Part shown: piece after piece, positions 1 through 5,760 of the stretch
How positions within the stretch are numbered: the first letter of the stretch is position 1
Layout of the letters: each line of letters begins with the position of its first letter
Assembly: GCA_002308215.1 (NCBI GenBank)
Contig: DBVO01000053.1
Coordinates: 7,324-13,961, forward strand
DNA from: Christensenella sp. UBA1262
Lineage (GTDB): Bacteria; Bacillota; Clostridia; Christensenellales; CAG-917
Length of the DNA stretch: 6,638 nucleotides
Reading direction: 5' to 3'
The notes under the pieces: model-generated
Told to the model about the DNA's origin: nothing
The model's input: the letters and a program-made list of their open reading frames with translations, nothing else
The model's database searches: none
Program-made: the position numbers and the translations under genes

Positions 1-399
1 TTCTGTTTCAACAAGGGCTCTTCCGATTCCACGATTTTGGAAGGACGGTAACACGTTTATTTGTAGGTGAGCAGGGTAGTTGGCAGTGATTTCTTGGCAA
101 TTTTTAATTATATTAAGACTATCCTTATATTCCTTTCGACTTTCTTTTTTAACATCCGCTATATAAGAAGGATAAAGCTTAGTATATTTTTCATAATTGG
201 TATCGCACAAAATATAGCCTACAGGCTTGTCAAATTCGTCCGTAGCGACAAAGGAGTACTCTTTATCTTGAGATAAGTAATAATCTGCGTATAACAAGCA
301 CACAAGGCGAAGAGACGCCTTGTGTGCAGGAGTTGAGGATGAAGCATGACAGACGTATCTGACAGCTTTGTTGTCGTCGTTATTATATTGACGAATCAT
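1..399 (-). CDS. GNAT family N-acetyltransferase, C-terminus cut by window edge
   Basis: An open frame runs from the ATG at 399-397 to the first base of the window without a stop, giving 133 residues. The start of the chain (MIRQYNNDDNKAVRYVC) and the segment LLYADYYL followed by FVATDEFDKPVGYILC resemble the N-terminal half of GNAT acetyltransferases. Near the end, HLQINVLPSFQNRGIGRALV is the acetyl-CoA-binding motif A, with the Q-x-x-G-x-G signature at Q121 to G126. By family knowledge it would transfer an acetyl group from acetyl-CoA to an amine; the substrate cannot be read from the sequence. The cytoplasmic enzyme would normally continue for several tens of residues beyond the edge. Its ATG shares one base with the TAA of the upstream 1390-aa gene and has only a weak GGA upstream, so translation is probably coupled to that gene. 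A perfect 12-bp inverted repeat lies in codons 25-34. The family call is firm; the exact subfamily is not. Confidence 0.9.
   Translation of the reverse strand, partial: MIRQYNNDDNKAVRYVCHASSSTPAHKASLRLVCLLYADYYLSQDKEYSFVATDEFDKPVGYILCDTNYEKYTKLYPSYIADVKKESRKEYKDSLNIIKNCQEITANYPAHLQINVLPSFQNRGIGRALVETE
298..327. repeat. perfect 12-bp inverted repeat inside the GNAT gene
   Basis: Arms GCACACAAGGCG (298-309) and CGCCTTGTGTGC (316-327) are perfectly complementary around a 6-base loop. The repeat is in codons 25-34 of the GNAT gene. In the direction of transcription the stem is followed by TTGTTAT, a poor U-tract, so it only partly resembles an intrinsic terminator. The reading frame runs through it without disruption. 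Confidence 0.85.
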
Positions 400-401
400 T
401 A
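397..401 (-). promoter_or_regulatory. TAATG stop/start overlap (translational coupling)
   Basis: Read on the minus strand, the TAA of the 1390-aa gene (401-399) and the ATG of the GNAT gene (399-397) share one base. The nearest purine-rich element is a weak GGA about 8 nt upstream. Ribosome re-initiation or coupling is therefore the likely way the acetyltransferase is translated. The overlap is seen directly; the coupling is inferred. Confidence 0.7.
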
Positions 402-3400
402 TTCAATTCCGTAAAGTTTCAACATGTCAACAGTAACTGCACCATCGTGATATGTTAAGCTCTTAAAGAATGATGTAAGAGTTGCTGGTGCAATAGCAGA
501 TCTAACGTTAGCGTTGATTTCTGTAATATTTGCCCAATCAAGCAAATCTCCAATTGTCATCGTATTCATCATGTTGCTCATTACTGTTCCGAGATTATCA
601 ATTGTAGAGTTTCTGATGTCTGCTTGGTCGAAGATGCTGTTTGGAGCTACGTCCATGAGATCATCAATCTTTGCATCTGCTACTACTTTACCCATATTCT
701 TCATTGTGACTTTCTTTGCTTTCATCATGCGTAAAACAGCAGAACTCTTTTCTTGTGTAACATTTACATGTATTGGACTTGGGTTGAGTGCTGTTGCATA
801 TGTATCTGTACCAGTCTTGTAGTAGGCTTGAGCTCTTGTTGCCACAAAGCCATCAATTTTGTTTGATCTAACGAGACCTACATGATCTGGGTTAGAGCTA
901 TCGTATTCAACATATTTGCCATCAAAGAATACCCATAATCCGTCATCTGCTTCAACATAAACATCTTCGCAATATTGCATTGCATAGCGTAGGGTAGATC
1001 CAGCAGTGAAGATATAAACAGCATCAGGATCAGCAGCAGAACATGGGATCCATTCTCCAGCACTTTCTTTTACAGTCAAATTGATATTGTCATCAAGACG
1101 TACGTAGTATTGATAGCCTTCCGCTGTTGTGCTTGTATGGAGAGCATATATTGTCATATCGCTATGTGCTGGGTTGTTTGCATCATATGCAACATAACTA
1201 CCAAGTACATTTACATAAAGATTTGAACCATCGTATGATGTAAACACTTCGCTTCCTACACCAGCGTCACGATAGTAGAGGTTTGCTTTTTGCGCAGATG
1301 TGCCTGAATAGAATACATATGTGCAAAGAGAGATGTTGTGGATATATTCTGTGTTATCAAGGTAGTACACATTGCCTGATGCCATAAGATTTGCAAACAA
1401 GACAGGGTCATTTGGTACCGATACGTAATCGAATACATCATCTGATGGAGTTCCTTTTTCTGTGTCAGTAGCAGGGACATATTCCACAGGGCTCTTAATA
1501 TATTTGCCGCTTCCATCATAAACAAACACTACGTGTTTTTCGTTATAAACTTCACCATCATGTAACAACAAGAATTTACTGTTGTCATCGATTTCATCGG
1601 TTGTTTCTACAACTTGATAGTTGTCGTAAATATCAATGAGATCAGATAAGAACATATCATCCATTATCTTGTCAATTGCGCTTGATAAGTTGTCAACTTT
1701 TGCATATGCGAGTTTTTTAATTATCTTCTTATCTTTACCAGTCTTAACGATGCGATAGAATGTATCTGTTGAGTGATCAGTACGATATTGTGCTGTTGCG
1801 ATAAGATATATGCCATCTGTAGAATCATAGTAGAAGTATTGTTCATCTGGATGCGCTGTAATATAAGCAGATTCGGCCTCAGCATATTTATCAGCATCAA
1901 TCTTCATGACATCACCAAGGATTAATGTTTTGAATGCATCAGTGAATTTGCCTAATGTAGTATTTGCAAAACGTTGAAGAACCTTTGACGAAGAACCTTC
2001 AACTTCTTCGCGCACATAGAAATCACCAGAATATGATGTATGAACTGCTGGGTTATAAAGAGTATAGTATCTGCCATGTACGAATTGAACGAGTCCTTCA
2101 TGATCAGGGTCGAACTCATCATATTCTTCCCAAACGTCATCAACTTTTACAAATCTTGTCCAGCCAGCATGTTTTACTTCATCATATGGGATATAGGTTT
2201 CAGCATCTTCAACACACACGAATGTGCCGTTTGCATCCACGACGAAATTGTCAAGTTTAATCTCCATTGCTTCTGCAAGAGAGAGATCATCAGTAACCTT
2301 ACCAAGATCTTTGATCTTGCATTTACGATTTTTGAGAGATTTCATGAGAATGGAAGAGTCGTCTTTAATCTCAATAACTTCATCAATGTACATATCATCA
2401 ACAACAGTGCCAAGTTCGTTTATCTTTGCATGGTGGTTGTTGAGAGACTTCATAATGAGGGAAGAAGAATCATTGATTTCGATAACTTCACCAATTTCCA
2501 TTGTGTCAACAACAGTTCCGAGATCTTTAACCTTGCAATCTTTCTTTGCAAGAGATTTCATAATGTGAGCTGTGTCATCCTTTGTCATGTCTATAATTTC
2601 ATACATGCAAAGGTCATCTGTAACAGTTCCAAGTTTATTAATCTTGCACTCTCTAAGAGCAAGGGCTTGCATGATTACAGAAGAAGCATTGGTGATAGTT
2701 GTGTCTTTTTCGTATCTTGTCATGCCAAGGTGATCTGCTTCAACATATTTGGTATAATAACCATTCTTTACATAATCACCATTTTCATCAGCAGTGTATA
2801 CATATGGATCTTCTTCGTTCTCACGAGAACGACTATATCTTGTCATGCCCGCATGTAAATTTTCATTGTAACGAACATAGTTGTCTGCAACACCAGATTC
2901 AATAAATACGTAGCCGCCAGTTGCGGATTCTGTAAATTTGTCATAGACAATTTCAATAACTTCATCAAGAGTCATATCATCAACAACTGTGGAGAGTTCA
3001 TTAATTGTGCATCCACGAGCCTTTAATGATTTCATGAGGAGAGAAGAACTGTCGTTAATTTCAATAACCTCATCGATACGGAGAGTATCAACTTTAGTTG
3101 AGATATCTCCAAATCTTGTATCTTTCAAAGCTTTTAGTATTGCGGATGAAGAATCAGTTACTTCTATAACTTCACCAACAGTAACATTGTCTACGAAGTC
3201 ATCCATATCTTGAAGTTCTGCAAGAGACAAGTAAGCAAATGATTGAAGTAGAGGTTTAGATGTGCCTTCGTGTACTCTCAAGTAGATTGCACGAGTGCTT
3301 TCAAAATCTTTCTTTATAAGCTTGCTGTTTTTCTTAATGGTTTCATCTTTTACAGTGTATTCAGAAGAAGCAACATAATCATCGCCTTTCTTATAAAGAG

Positions 3401-4571
3401 AACCTTCAACATTGATGGTTGGAGCATTAACTTTTGAGTTAAGTTCAACTTTTTCAAGTCCTTCTTCAACAAACAAATCTTTCAATGACATGAAGCCTTT
3501 GAAATAAATTTCAAATGTGCCAGGAGCATCGTTGCTGAATGTTGTTATTCTGTTTGCATAACCCTTAACAAAGAATTCTGTGCCTGCAGGATATGAAGCA
3601 GATGTTGAATATGGAGCATATTCAATATGGCGATAGAATTTTGTTTCTGTTGCATTCGCATCAAAGTCATCGCCATAGCAAGAGTTATCAACAACATAAG
3701 AAGTGACATCGCCATTAACTTTTTTAACAAAACGGAGTTCTCTTTCAACCATTCTGTCTGTTTTGCCATCGTCATCTGTGTCGATTGCGTCTGCAGAGTA
3801 GAGCTCAACGCCGTCTGCTGGGACGAAGTTCTTCTTTTGAAGAAGATCTGCTTTTGAGACTTCTTCATATACATCAGCTTTCACAAATACTTGAAGTGAT
3901 CCTTTTGGAACAAATGTATCTGTGTTTACATCAAGGAATGTGCAAAGTTTGAATGCATTTATTGCGCTACCAAAACTTGAGAATGGTATGTCTTGGAGTG
4001 CTTTAATAAGGTCATTTTCAATATTAAAATCAGGGATAAGTTTTGTCTTAATTGTACGTACAGTTAAGTCACCTTTAATAGAACCAAGGATATTGTCCAA
4101 TGCTCCCTTTACGTTATTATCAAGGTTGTCAGTGAGGATAGGGAGGTTATATGATTCAAAATCATTGCCAGTGAGCGTACTTACATCACGCAAGGTGAAA
4201 CTGTTAACAATTATCGAGAAGTCGCCCATTATATCCTTAATAGGAGCAGAATAGAAATCTCTATCTTTAAAATCTAATCCACCAATTCCGTTGAGAGCAG
4301 CAATACCATAATGTTGATAGAGTTTTTCGAGCGATAACTGGTCGAAGTTTTGGAAATCTCCGATGATAGATTTTACAGCATCGAGTACCGTTTGATCATA
4401 CACATCGCTTTCATGTGAAATAATTTCCGCATCTGTAAATTTCTCTTGTAATTGGCCAACCTTGAATGCCATACCAAGAGCGACAACCGTACCACCGATT
4501 GCCAAAACAAAGAGTATGATACCGATTATCATACCAAGAACGAAGGTTAAAGTACCTTTTAAAACTTTCAT
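399..4571 (-). CDS. large membrane-anchored modular repeat protein, 1390 aa, family not recognised
   Basis: The product is unrecognised. A basic start (MKVLKG) and one hydrophobic stretch at residues 8-36 indicate a single membrane anchor or uncleaved signal, with the remaining ~1350 acidic residues probably outside the cell. Residues 40-225 are helical-looking; 225-365 look beta-rich and contain a D-x-D-x-D-G-x-x-D loop (264-272). From about 438 to 1348 a ~35-residue module recurs about ten times; its hallmarks are SSSLLMKSL, INELGTVVDDM and DEVIEI. Blocks at 542-628, 773-858, 893-944 and 984-1273 interrupt the array, and most carry a second aromatic motif of the type YVxYD...HxGMTR. No LPxTG, lipobox or catalytic motif was seen. 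The start is fixed by GAGGTG four bases upstream of the ATG. The gene lies 21 nt after a cvpA-like gene and overlaps the GNAT gene, so it is mid-operon. A structural, adhesive or envelope-spanning role is possible but is inference only. Confidence 0.93.
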   Translation of the reverse strand: MKVLKGTLTFVLGMIIGIILFVLAIGGTVVALGMAFKVGQLQEKFTDAEIISHESDVYDQTVLDAVKSIIGDFQNFDQLSLEKLYQHYGIAALNGIGGLDFKDRDFYSAPIKDIMGDFSIIVNSFTLRDVSTLTGNDFESYNLPILTDNLDNNVKGALDNILGSIKGDLTVRTIKTKLIPDFNIENDLIKALQDIPFSSFGSAINAFKLCTFLDVNTDTFVPKGSLQVFVKADVYEEVSKADLLQKKNFVPADGVELYSADAIDTDDDGKTDRMVERELRFVKKVNGDVTSYVVDNSCYGDDFDANATETKFYRHIEYAPYSTSASYPAGTEFFVKGYANRITTFSNDAPGTFEIYFKGFMSLKDLFVEEGLEKVELNSKVNAPTINVEGSLYKKGDDYVASSEYTVKDETIKKNSKLIKKDFESTRAIYLRVHEGTSKPLLQSFAYLSLAELQDMDDFVDNVTVGEVIEVTDSSSAILKALKDTRFGDISTKVDTLRIDEVIEINDSSSLLMKSLKARGCTINELSTVVDDMTLDEVIEIVYDKFTESATGGYVFIESGVADNYVRYNENLHAGMTRYSRSRENEEDPYVYTADENGDYVKNGYYTKYVEADHLGMTRYEKDTTITNASSVIMQALALRECKINKLGTVTDDLCMYEIIDMTKDDTAHIMKSLAKKDCKVKDLGTVVDTMEIGEVIEINDSSSLIMKSLNNHHAKINELGTVVDDMYIDEVIEIKDDSSILMKSLKNRKCKIKDLGKVTDDLSLAEAMEIKLDNFVVDANGTFVCVEDAETYIPYDEVKHAGWTRFVKVDDVWEEYDEFDPDHEGLVQFVHGRYYTLYNPAVHTSYSGDFYVREEVEGSSSKVLQRFANTTLGKFTDAFKTLILGDVMKIDADKYAEAESAYITAHPDEQYFYYDSTDGIYLIATAQYRTDHSTDTFYRIVKTGKDKKIIKKLAYAKVDNLSSAIDKIMDDMFLSDLIDIYDNYQVVETTDEIDDNSKFLLLHDGEVYNEKHVVFVYDGSGKYIKSPVEYVPATDTEKGTPSDDVFDYVSVPNDPVLFANLMASGNVYYLDNTEYIHNISLCTYVFYSGTSAQKANLYYRDAGVGSEVFTSYDGSNLYVNVLGSYVAYDANNPAHSDMTIYALHTSTTAEGYQYYVRLDDNINLTVKESAGEWIPCSAADPDAVYIFTAGSTLRYAMQYCEDVYVEADDGLWVFFDGKYVEYDSSNPDHVGLVRSNKIDGFVATRAQAYYKTGTDTYATALNPSPIHVNVTQEKSSAVLRMMKAKKVTMKNMGKVVADAKIDDLMDVAPNSIFDQADIRNSTIDNLGTVMSNMMNTMTIGDLLDWANITEINANVRSAIAPATLTSFFKSLTYHDGAVTVDMLKLYGIE
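529..749 (-). repeat. C-terminal diverged module pair of the 1390-aa protein (residues 1275-1348)
   Basis: Residues 1275-1311 (SSAVLRMMK ... MKNMGKVVADAKIDDLMDV) and 1312-1348 (DIRNSTIDNLGTVMSNM ... TIGDLLDW) preserve the LGxV step and the terminal D-L-(M/L)-D element of the module. They show that the module array resumes after the large aromatic insertion and closes the protein. Confidence 0.65.
754..1622 (-). repeat. large aromatic insertion region of the 1390-aa protein (residues 984-1273)
   Basis: About 290 residues rich in Tyr, Asp and Ser separate two modules. Recognisable motif copies are YVAYDANNPAHSDMTIY (1126-1142) and YVEYDSSNPDHVGLVR (1220-1235), with looser aromatic strands between them. 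It probably forms beta-rich surface domains; this is inferred from composition only. Confidence 0.65.
1999..2255 (-). repeat. second aromatic insertion block, three motif copies (residues 773-858)
   Basis: Motif copies are YIPYDEVKHAGWTRF (793-807), EEYDEFDPDHEGLVQF (815-830) and YTLYNPAVHTSYSG (836-849). The block again starts immediately after a module end (EAMEIKLD) and is followed by a diverged module (about 860-892). Confidence 0.75.
2257..2687 (-). repeat. four tandem ~36-residue modules of the 1390-aa protein (residues 629-772)
   Basis: Four uninterrupted copies run through residues 629-665, 666-701, 702-737 and 738-772. Each contains the pattern (S/D)-S-x-(I/L)-M-(K/Q)-(S/A)-L, then K-(I/V)-(N/K)-x-L-G-(T/K)-V, then D-(D/T)-(M/L), and ends near E-(V/I/A)-(I/M)-(E/D)-(I/M). 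Three of the four carry a cysteine just before the central K-I/V-N/K step (C642, C679, C751). Copies diverge enough that recent slippage duplication is unlikely. Confidence 0.88.
2689..2948 (-). repeat. first aromatic insertion block with two copies of the HxGMTRY motif (residues 542-628)
   Basis: The block between two modules contains YVRYNENLHAGMTRY (565-579) and YVEADHLGMTRY (609-620). The intervening text is rich in Tyr, Asp and Gly (VYTADENGDYV). It begins right after the module end DEVIEI and has no resemblance to the helical module. Confidence 0.8.
2950..3152 (-). repeat. two tandem ~34-residue modules of the 1390-aa protein (residues 474-541)
   Basis: Residues 474-507 and 508-541 are adjacent copies of the module: SSSAILKAL ... 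VDTLRIDEVIEI, then SSSLLMKSL ... INELSTVVDDM ... DEVIEI. Each is 34 residues (102 nt). A more diverged copy (about 438-473, with VGEVIEVTD) precedes them. The similarity is clear in protein and visible as imperfect DNA repeats. Confidence 0.85.
3757..3782 (-). other. D-x-D-x-D-G-x-x-D calcium-loop-like motif in the 1390-aa protein
   Basis: Residues 264-272 read DTDDDGKTD, which fits the D-x-D-x-D-G-x-x-D loop seen in EF-hand-like, dockerin and thrombospondin type-3 calcium sites. There is only one copy, and no EF-hand helices are evident around it. Calcium binding is therefore a suggestion from the motif alone. Confidence 0.45.
4465..4550 (-). other. N-terminal transmembrane anchor of the 1390-aa protein
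   Basis: Codons 8-36 encode an unbroken hydrophobic stretch (LTFVLGMIIGIILFVLAIGG and onward) preceded by K2 and K5. By the positive-inside rule the short N-terminus is cytoplasmic and the long remainder extracytoplasmic. No convincing signal-peptidase site follows it, though LGMA before FKV cannot be excluded. Confidence 0.8.
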
Positions 4572-4575
4572 ATTT

Positions 4576-4581
4576 CACCTC
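4576..4581 (-). promoter_or_regulatory. ribosome binding site of the 1390-aa gene
   Basis: GAGGTG on the minus strand, four bases before the ATG at 4571-4569. It fixes the start of the large gene and leaves four bases between itself and the hairpin over the upstream stop codon. Confidence 0.75.
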
Positions 4582-4585
4582 ACTG

Positions 4586-4601
4586 TTCGGCTTTAGCCGA
4601 A
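4586..4601 (-). promoter_or_regulatory. hairpin with the cvpA-like stop codon in its loop
   Basis: On the minus strand TTCGGC, loop TAAA, GCCGAA makes a perfect 6-bp stem with a tetraloop, and the loop contains the TAA stop of the CvpA-like gene. No U-run follows, so it is not an intrinsic terminator. Its place just upstream of the next ribosome binding site suggests mRNA processing or tuning of the gene-to-gene expression ratio, which is inference. Confidence 0.6.
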
Positions 4602-5342
4602 AATCTTTGAGAAAACAGTAGAAATTGGGTTGTTTTGATAGAGATAGCCGCAAACAGCAGAATTTTTAAGATAATCTGTTACAATTGCCATCTTATTATC
4701 AAAGATATGGAATATAGCAAACACTACTAAAACAAAAAGTAGTGTTAATGCAGCAGAAACGAGCGCACCCAAAATGCGATCTATCCATTTAATAGCAGAA
4801 CTTTCGGAATTATGCATCTTCTCGAACAATTTTCGAATAAGCCAACAAATAACACCCAGAGCGATGCTAAATACGATAAAACAAACAGCCGAAACGACTA
4901 TATTTGTGATCCAGTCTGCTGCGACTTCGCCAAGAGAATGGCCTTCCTCGGTTACAAATTTTTCCGCTAAGAAATTAGCAATCATTCCTTTAAAGCCATC
5001 TGCGTTTTTAAGAGGAACATGTTGCATTTCCCCATCTTGTTGGACTTCAATATAGAAACTACCATCATCTTCCTTGTAAAGAGGGCTGTTAAAAGCAATA
5101 CCCCAACCGCTAGAGGAGGAAACGATTTTGTCATCTAATTTATTAAACACGCTAATAGAGCGCACCTTCGTAAAGGTGGCGCCTACAAGAAGCAAGGAAC
5201 AAAGAATAATTGCTATAGCAAGAAAGAAGCCTTTGAAAGACTTTGCTACACCACGGATAAGGCCGAGTACCAGGCCGAGACCAAGCAATGCAAGCAATGC
5301 TATGTCGGCATATGAAAATGCAGCTGATAAAATAGTGCCCAT
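4593..5342 (-). CDS. CvpA-family integral membrane protein with enlarged extracytoplasmic loop
   Basis: The 249-residue product has four likely membrane segments, at about 13-31, 39-58, 145-169 and 189-213. Two stretches match the CvpA family: DIALLALLGLGLVLGLIRG at the start, with the typical G-x-x-R-G turn, and KWIDRILGALVSAALTLLFV before the last helix (the family's D/N-R-x-L-G-A-x-x-G-like element). CvpA was named for colicin V production in E. coli; its biochemical activity is poorly defined, and it is linked to envelope function. Most members are shorter. Here about 85 polar residues (60-144) lie between helices 2 and 3, probably outside the cell. The gene is first in an operon with the 1390-aa protein and a GNAT enzyme. 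The ATG has a weak AAGGG five bases upstream and follows a strong promoter. The family assignment is good; the function is open. Confidence 0.85.
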   Translation of the reverse strand: MGTILSAAFSYADIALLALLGLGLVLGLIRGVAKSFKGFFLAIAIILCSLLLVGATFTKVRSISVFNKLDDKIVSSSSGWGIAFNSPLYKEDDGSFYIEVQQDGEMQHVPLKNADGFKGMIANFLAEKFVTEEGHSLGEVAADWITNIVVSAVCFIVFSIALGVICWLIRKLFEKMHNSESSAIKWIDRILGALVSAALTLLFVLVVFAIFHIFDNKMAIVTDYLKNSAVCGYLYQNNPISTVFSKIFG

Positions 5343-5347
5343 CTTTT

Positions 5348-5442
5348 CCCTTACAGGCGCACGAGTAGCGCACCCACGAATATTATTTCATCTTATTATA
5401 GCTTGTTTATTTAATATATGCAACAATATTTTTTTGTAAGGG
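5348..5442. repeat. 8-bp inverted repeat flanking the cvpA-like promoter
   Basis: CCCTTACA (5348-5355) and TGTAAGGG (5435-5442) are exact inverted copies on either side of the promoter. The inner arm contains the AAGGG used as ribosome binding site. This may be chance at 8 bp; a regulator site or long-range mRNA/DNA pairing is possible. Confidence 0.3.
5395..5423 (-). promoter_or_regulatory. sigma-A-type promoter of the cvpA-like operon
   Basis: On the minus strand TTGCAT (5423-5418) and TATAAT (5400-5395) are separated by exactly 17 bases, with an A/T-rich tract just upstream. Transcription should start near 5388 and give a leader of about 46 nt. The -10 is a perfect consensus and the -35 matches 4 of 6. 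Confidence 0.82.
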
Positions 5443-5760
5443 TGGCATTCTAAGAAAATATTCATATAACGCCATATAATATTACGGGTAAGATTATTAC
5501 CAAAAAAATATGGTTAGATGCTTGAAAATCATATTTTTTATGTTTATAGCTTATTCGTAAATTTGCCCAAATAGTGTCTGAAATTGCCATTTTAATAGGG
5601 TAATAGATGCTGCGCAAAACATATGGATTTGTCTTTAAATTGATAAAACGAATCGCCAATATTTTTAAAACTTTTAATAAAAAAATCGAATTTTAATAGT
5701 TGTTTAATATTTCTACAACACTATATATAGGAAATAAGCGGGCGCAGGCATAGTTTTGCG
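5424..5760. other. AT-rich intergenic stretch between the divergent promoters, no gene seen
   Basis: About 340 bases hold no credible coding frame: short frames here use non-ATG starts, lack ribosome binding sites and look random. Visible items are a direct repeat CATATAA cgc CATATAA near 5463, an AT-rich 10-bp inverted repeat at 5503-5539, and a 10-bp palindrome CTATATATAG at 5721-5730. No tRNA, known riboswitch or GC-rich terminator was recognised. A small RNA cannot be excluded by eye. Confidence 0.6.
5503..5539. repeat. 10-bp AT-rich inverted repeat in the intergenic region
   Basis: AAAAAATATG (5503-5512) and CATATTTTTT (5530-5539) are perfectly complementary around 17 bases. The stem has a single G-C pair, so it is too weak for a classical terminator, though the A-stem-T layout is terminator-like in both directions. 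It could equally be a curved-DNA or protein-binding element. Confidence 0.5.

Noticed and set aside
67..276. 69-aa plus-strand open frame
   Set aside because: It lies entirely antisense to the clear GNAT coding frame and its start has no ribosome binding site.
298..327. Intrinsic terminator for the minus-strand operon
   Set aside because: The stem is strong but the following TTGTTAT is a poor U-tract and the GNAT frame continues through it with family-typical residues.
2040..2858. 272-aa open frame on the plus strand opposite the repeat region
   Set aside because: It is the antisense of the repeated modules, which share codons and so lack stops together in this frame. The product is Cys/Phe/Ile-rich without a domain, and no ribosome binding site precedes it.
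2257..3152. CRISPR-like or satellite DNA repeats
   Set aside because: The periodicity is about 102-108 nt, imperfect, in frame, and explained by protein modules; there are no identical repeats with unique spacers.
5503..5539. Bidirectional terminator between the divergent units
   Set aside because: The stem is almost wholly A-T with a 17-base loop, and no convergent transcript needs terminating here because both flanking genes read outward.
5462..5659. 65-aa minus-strand open frame in the intergenic region
   Set aside because: The start codon is TTG without a ribosome binding site or promoter, and the sequence shows no family features.
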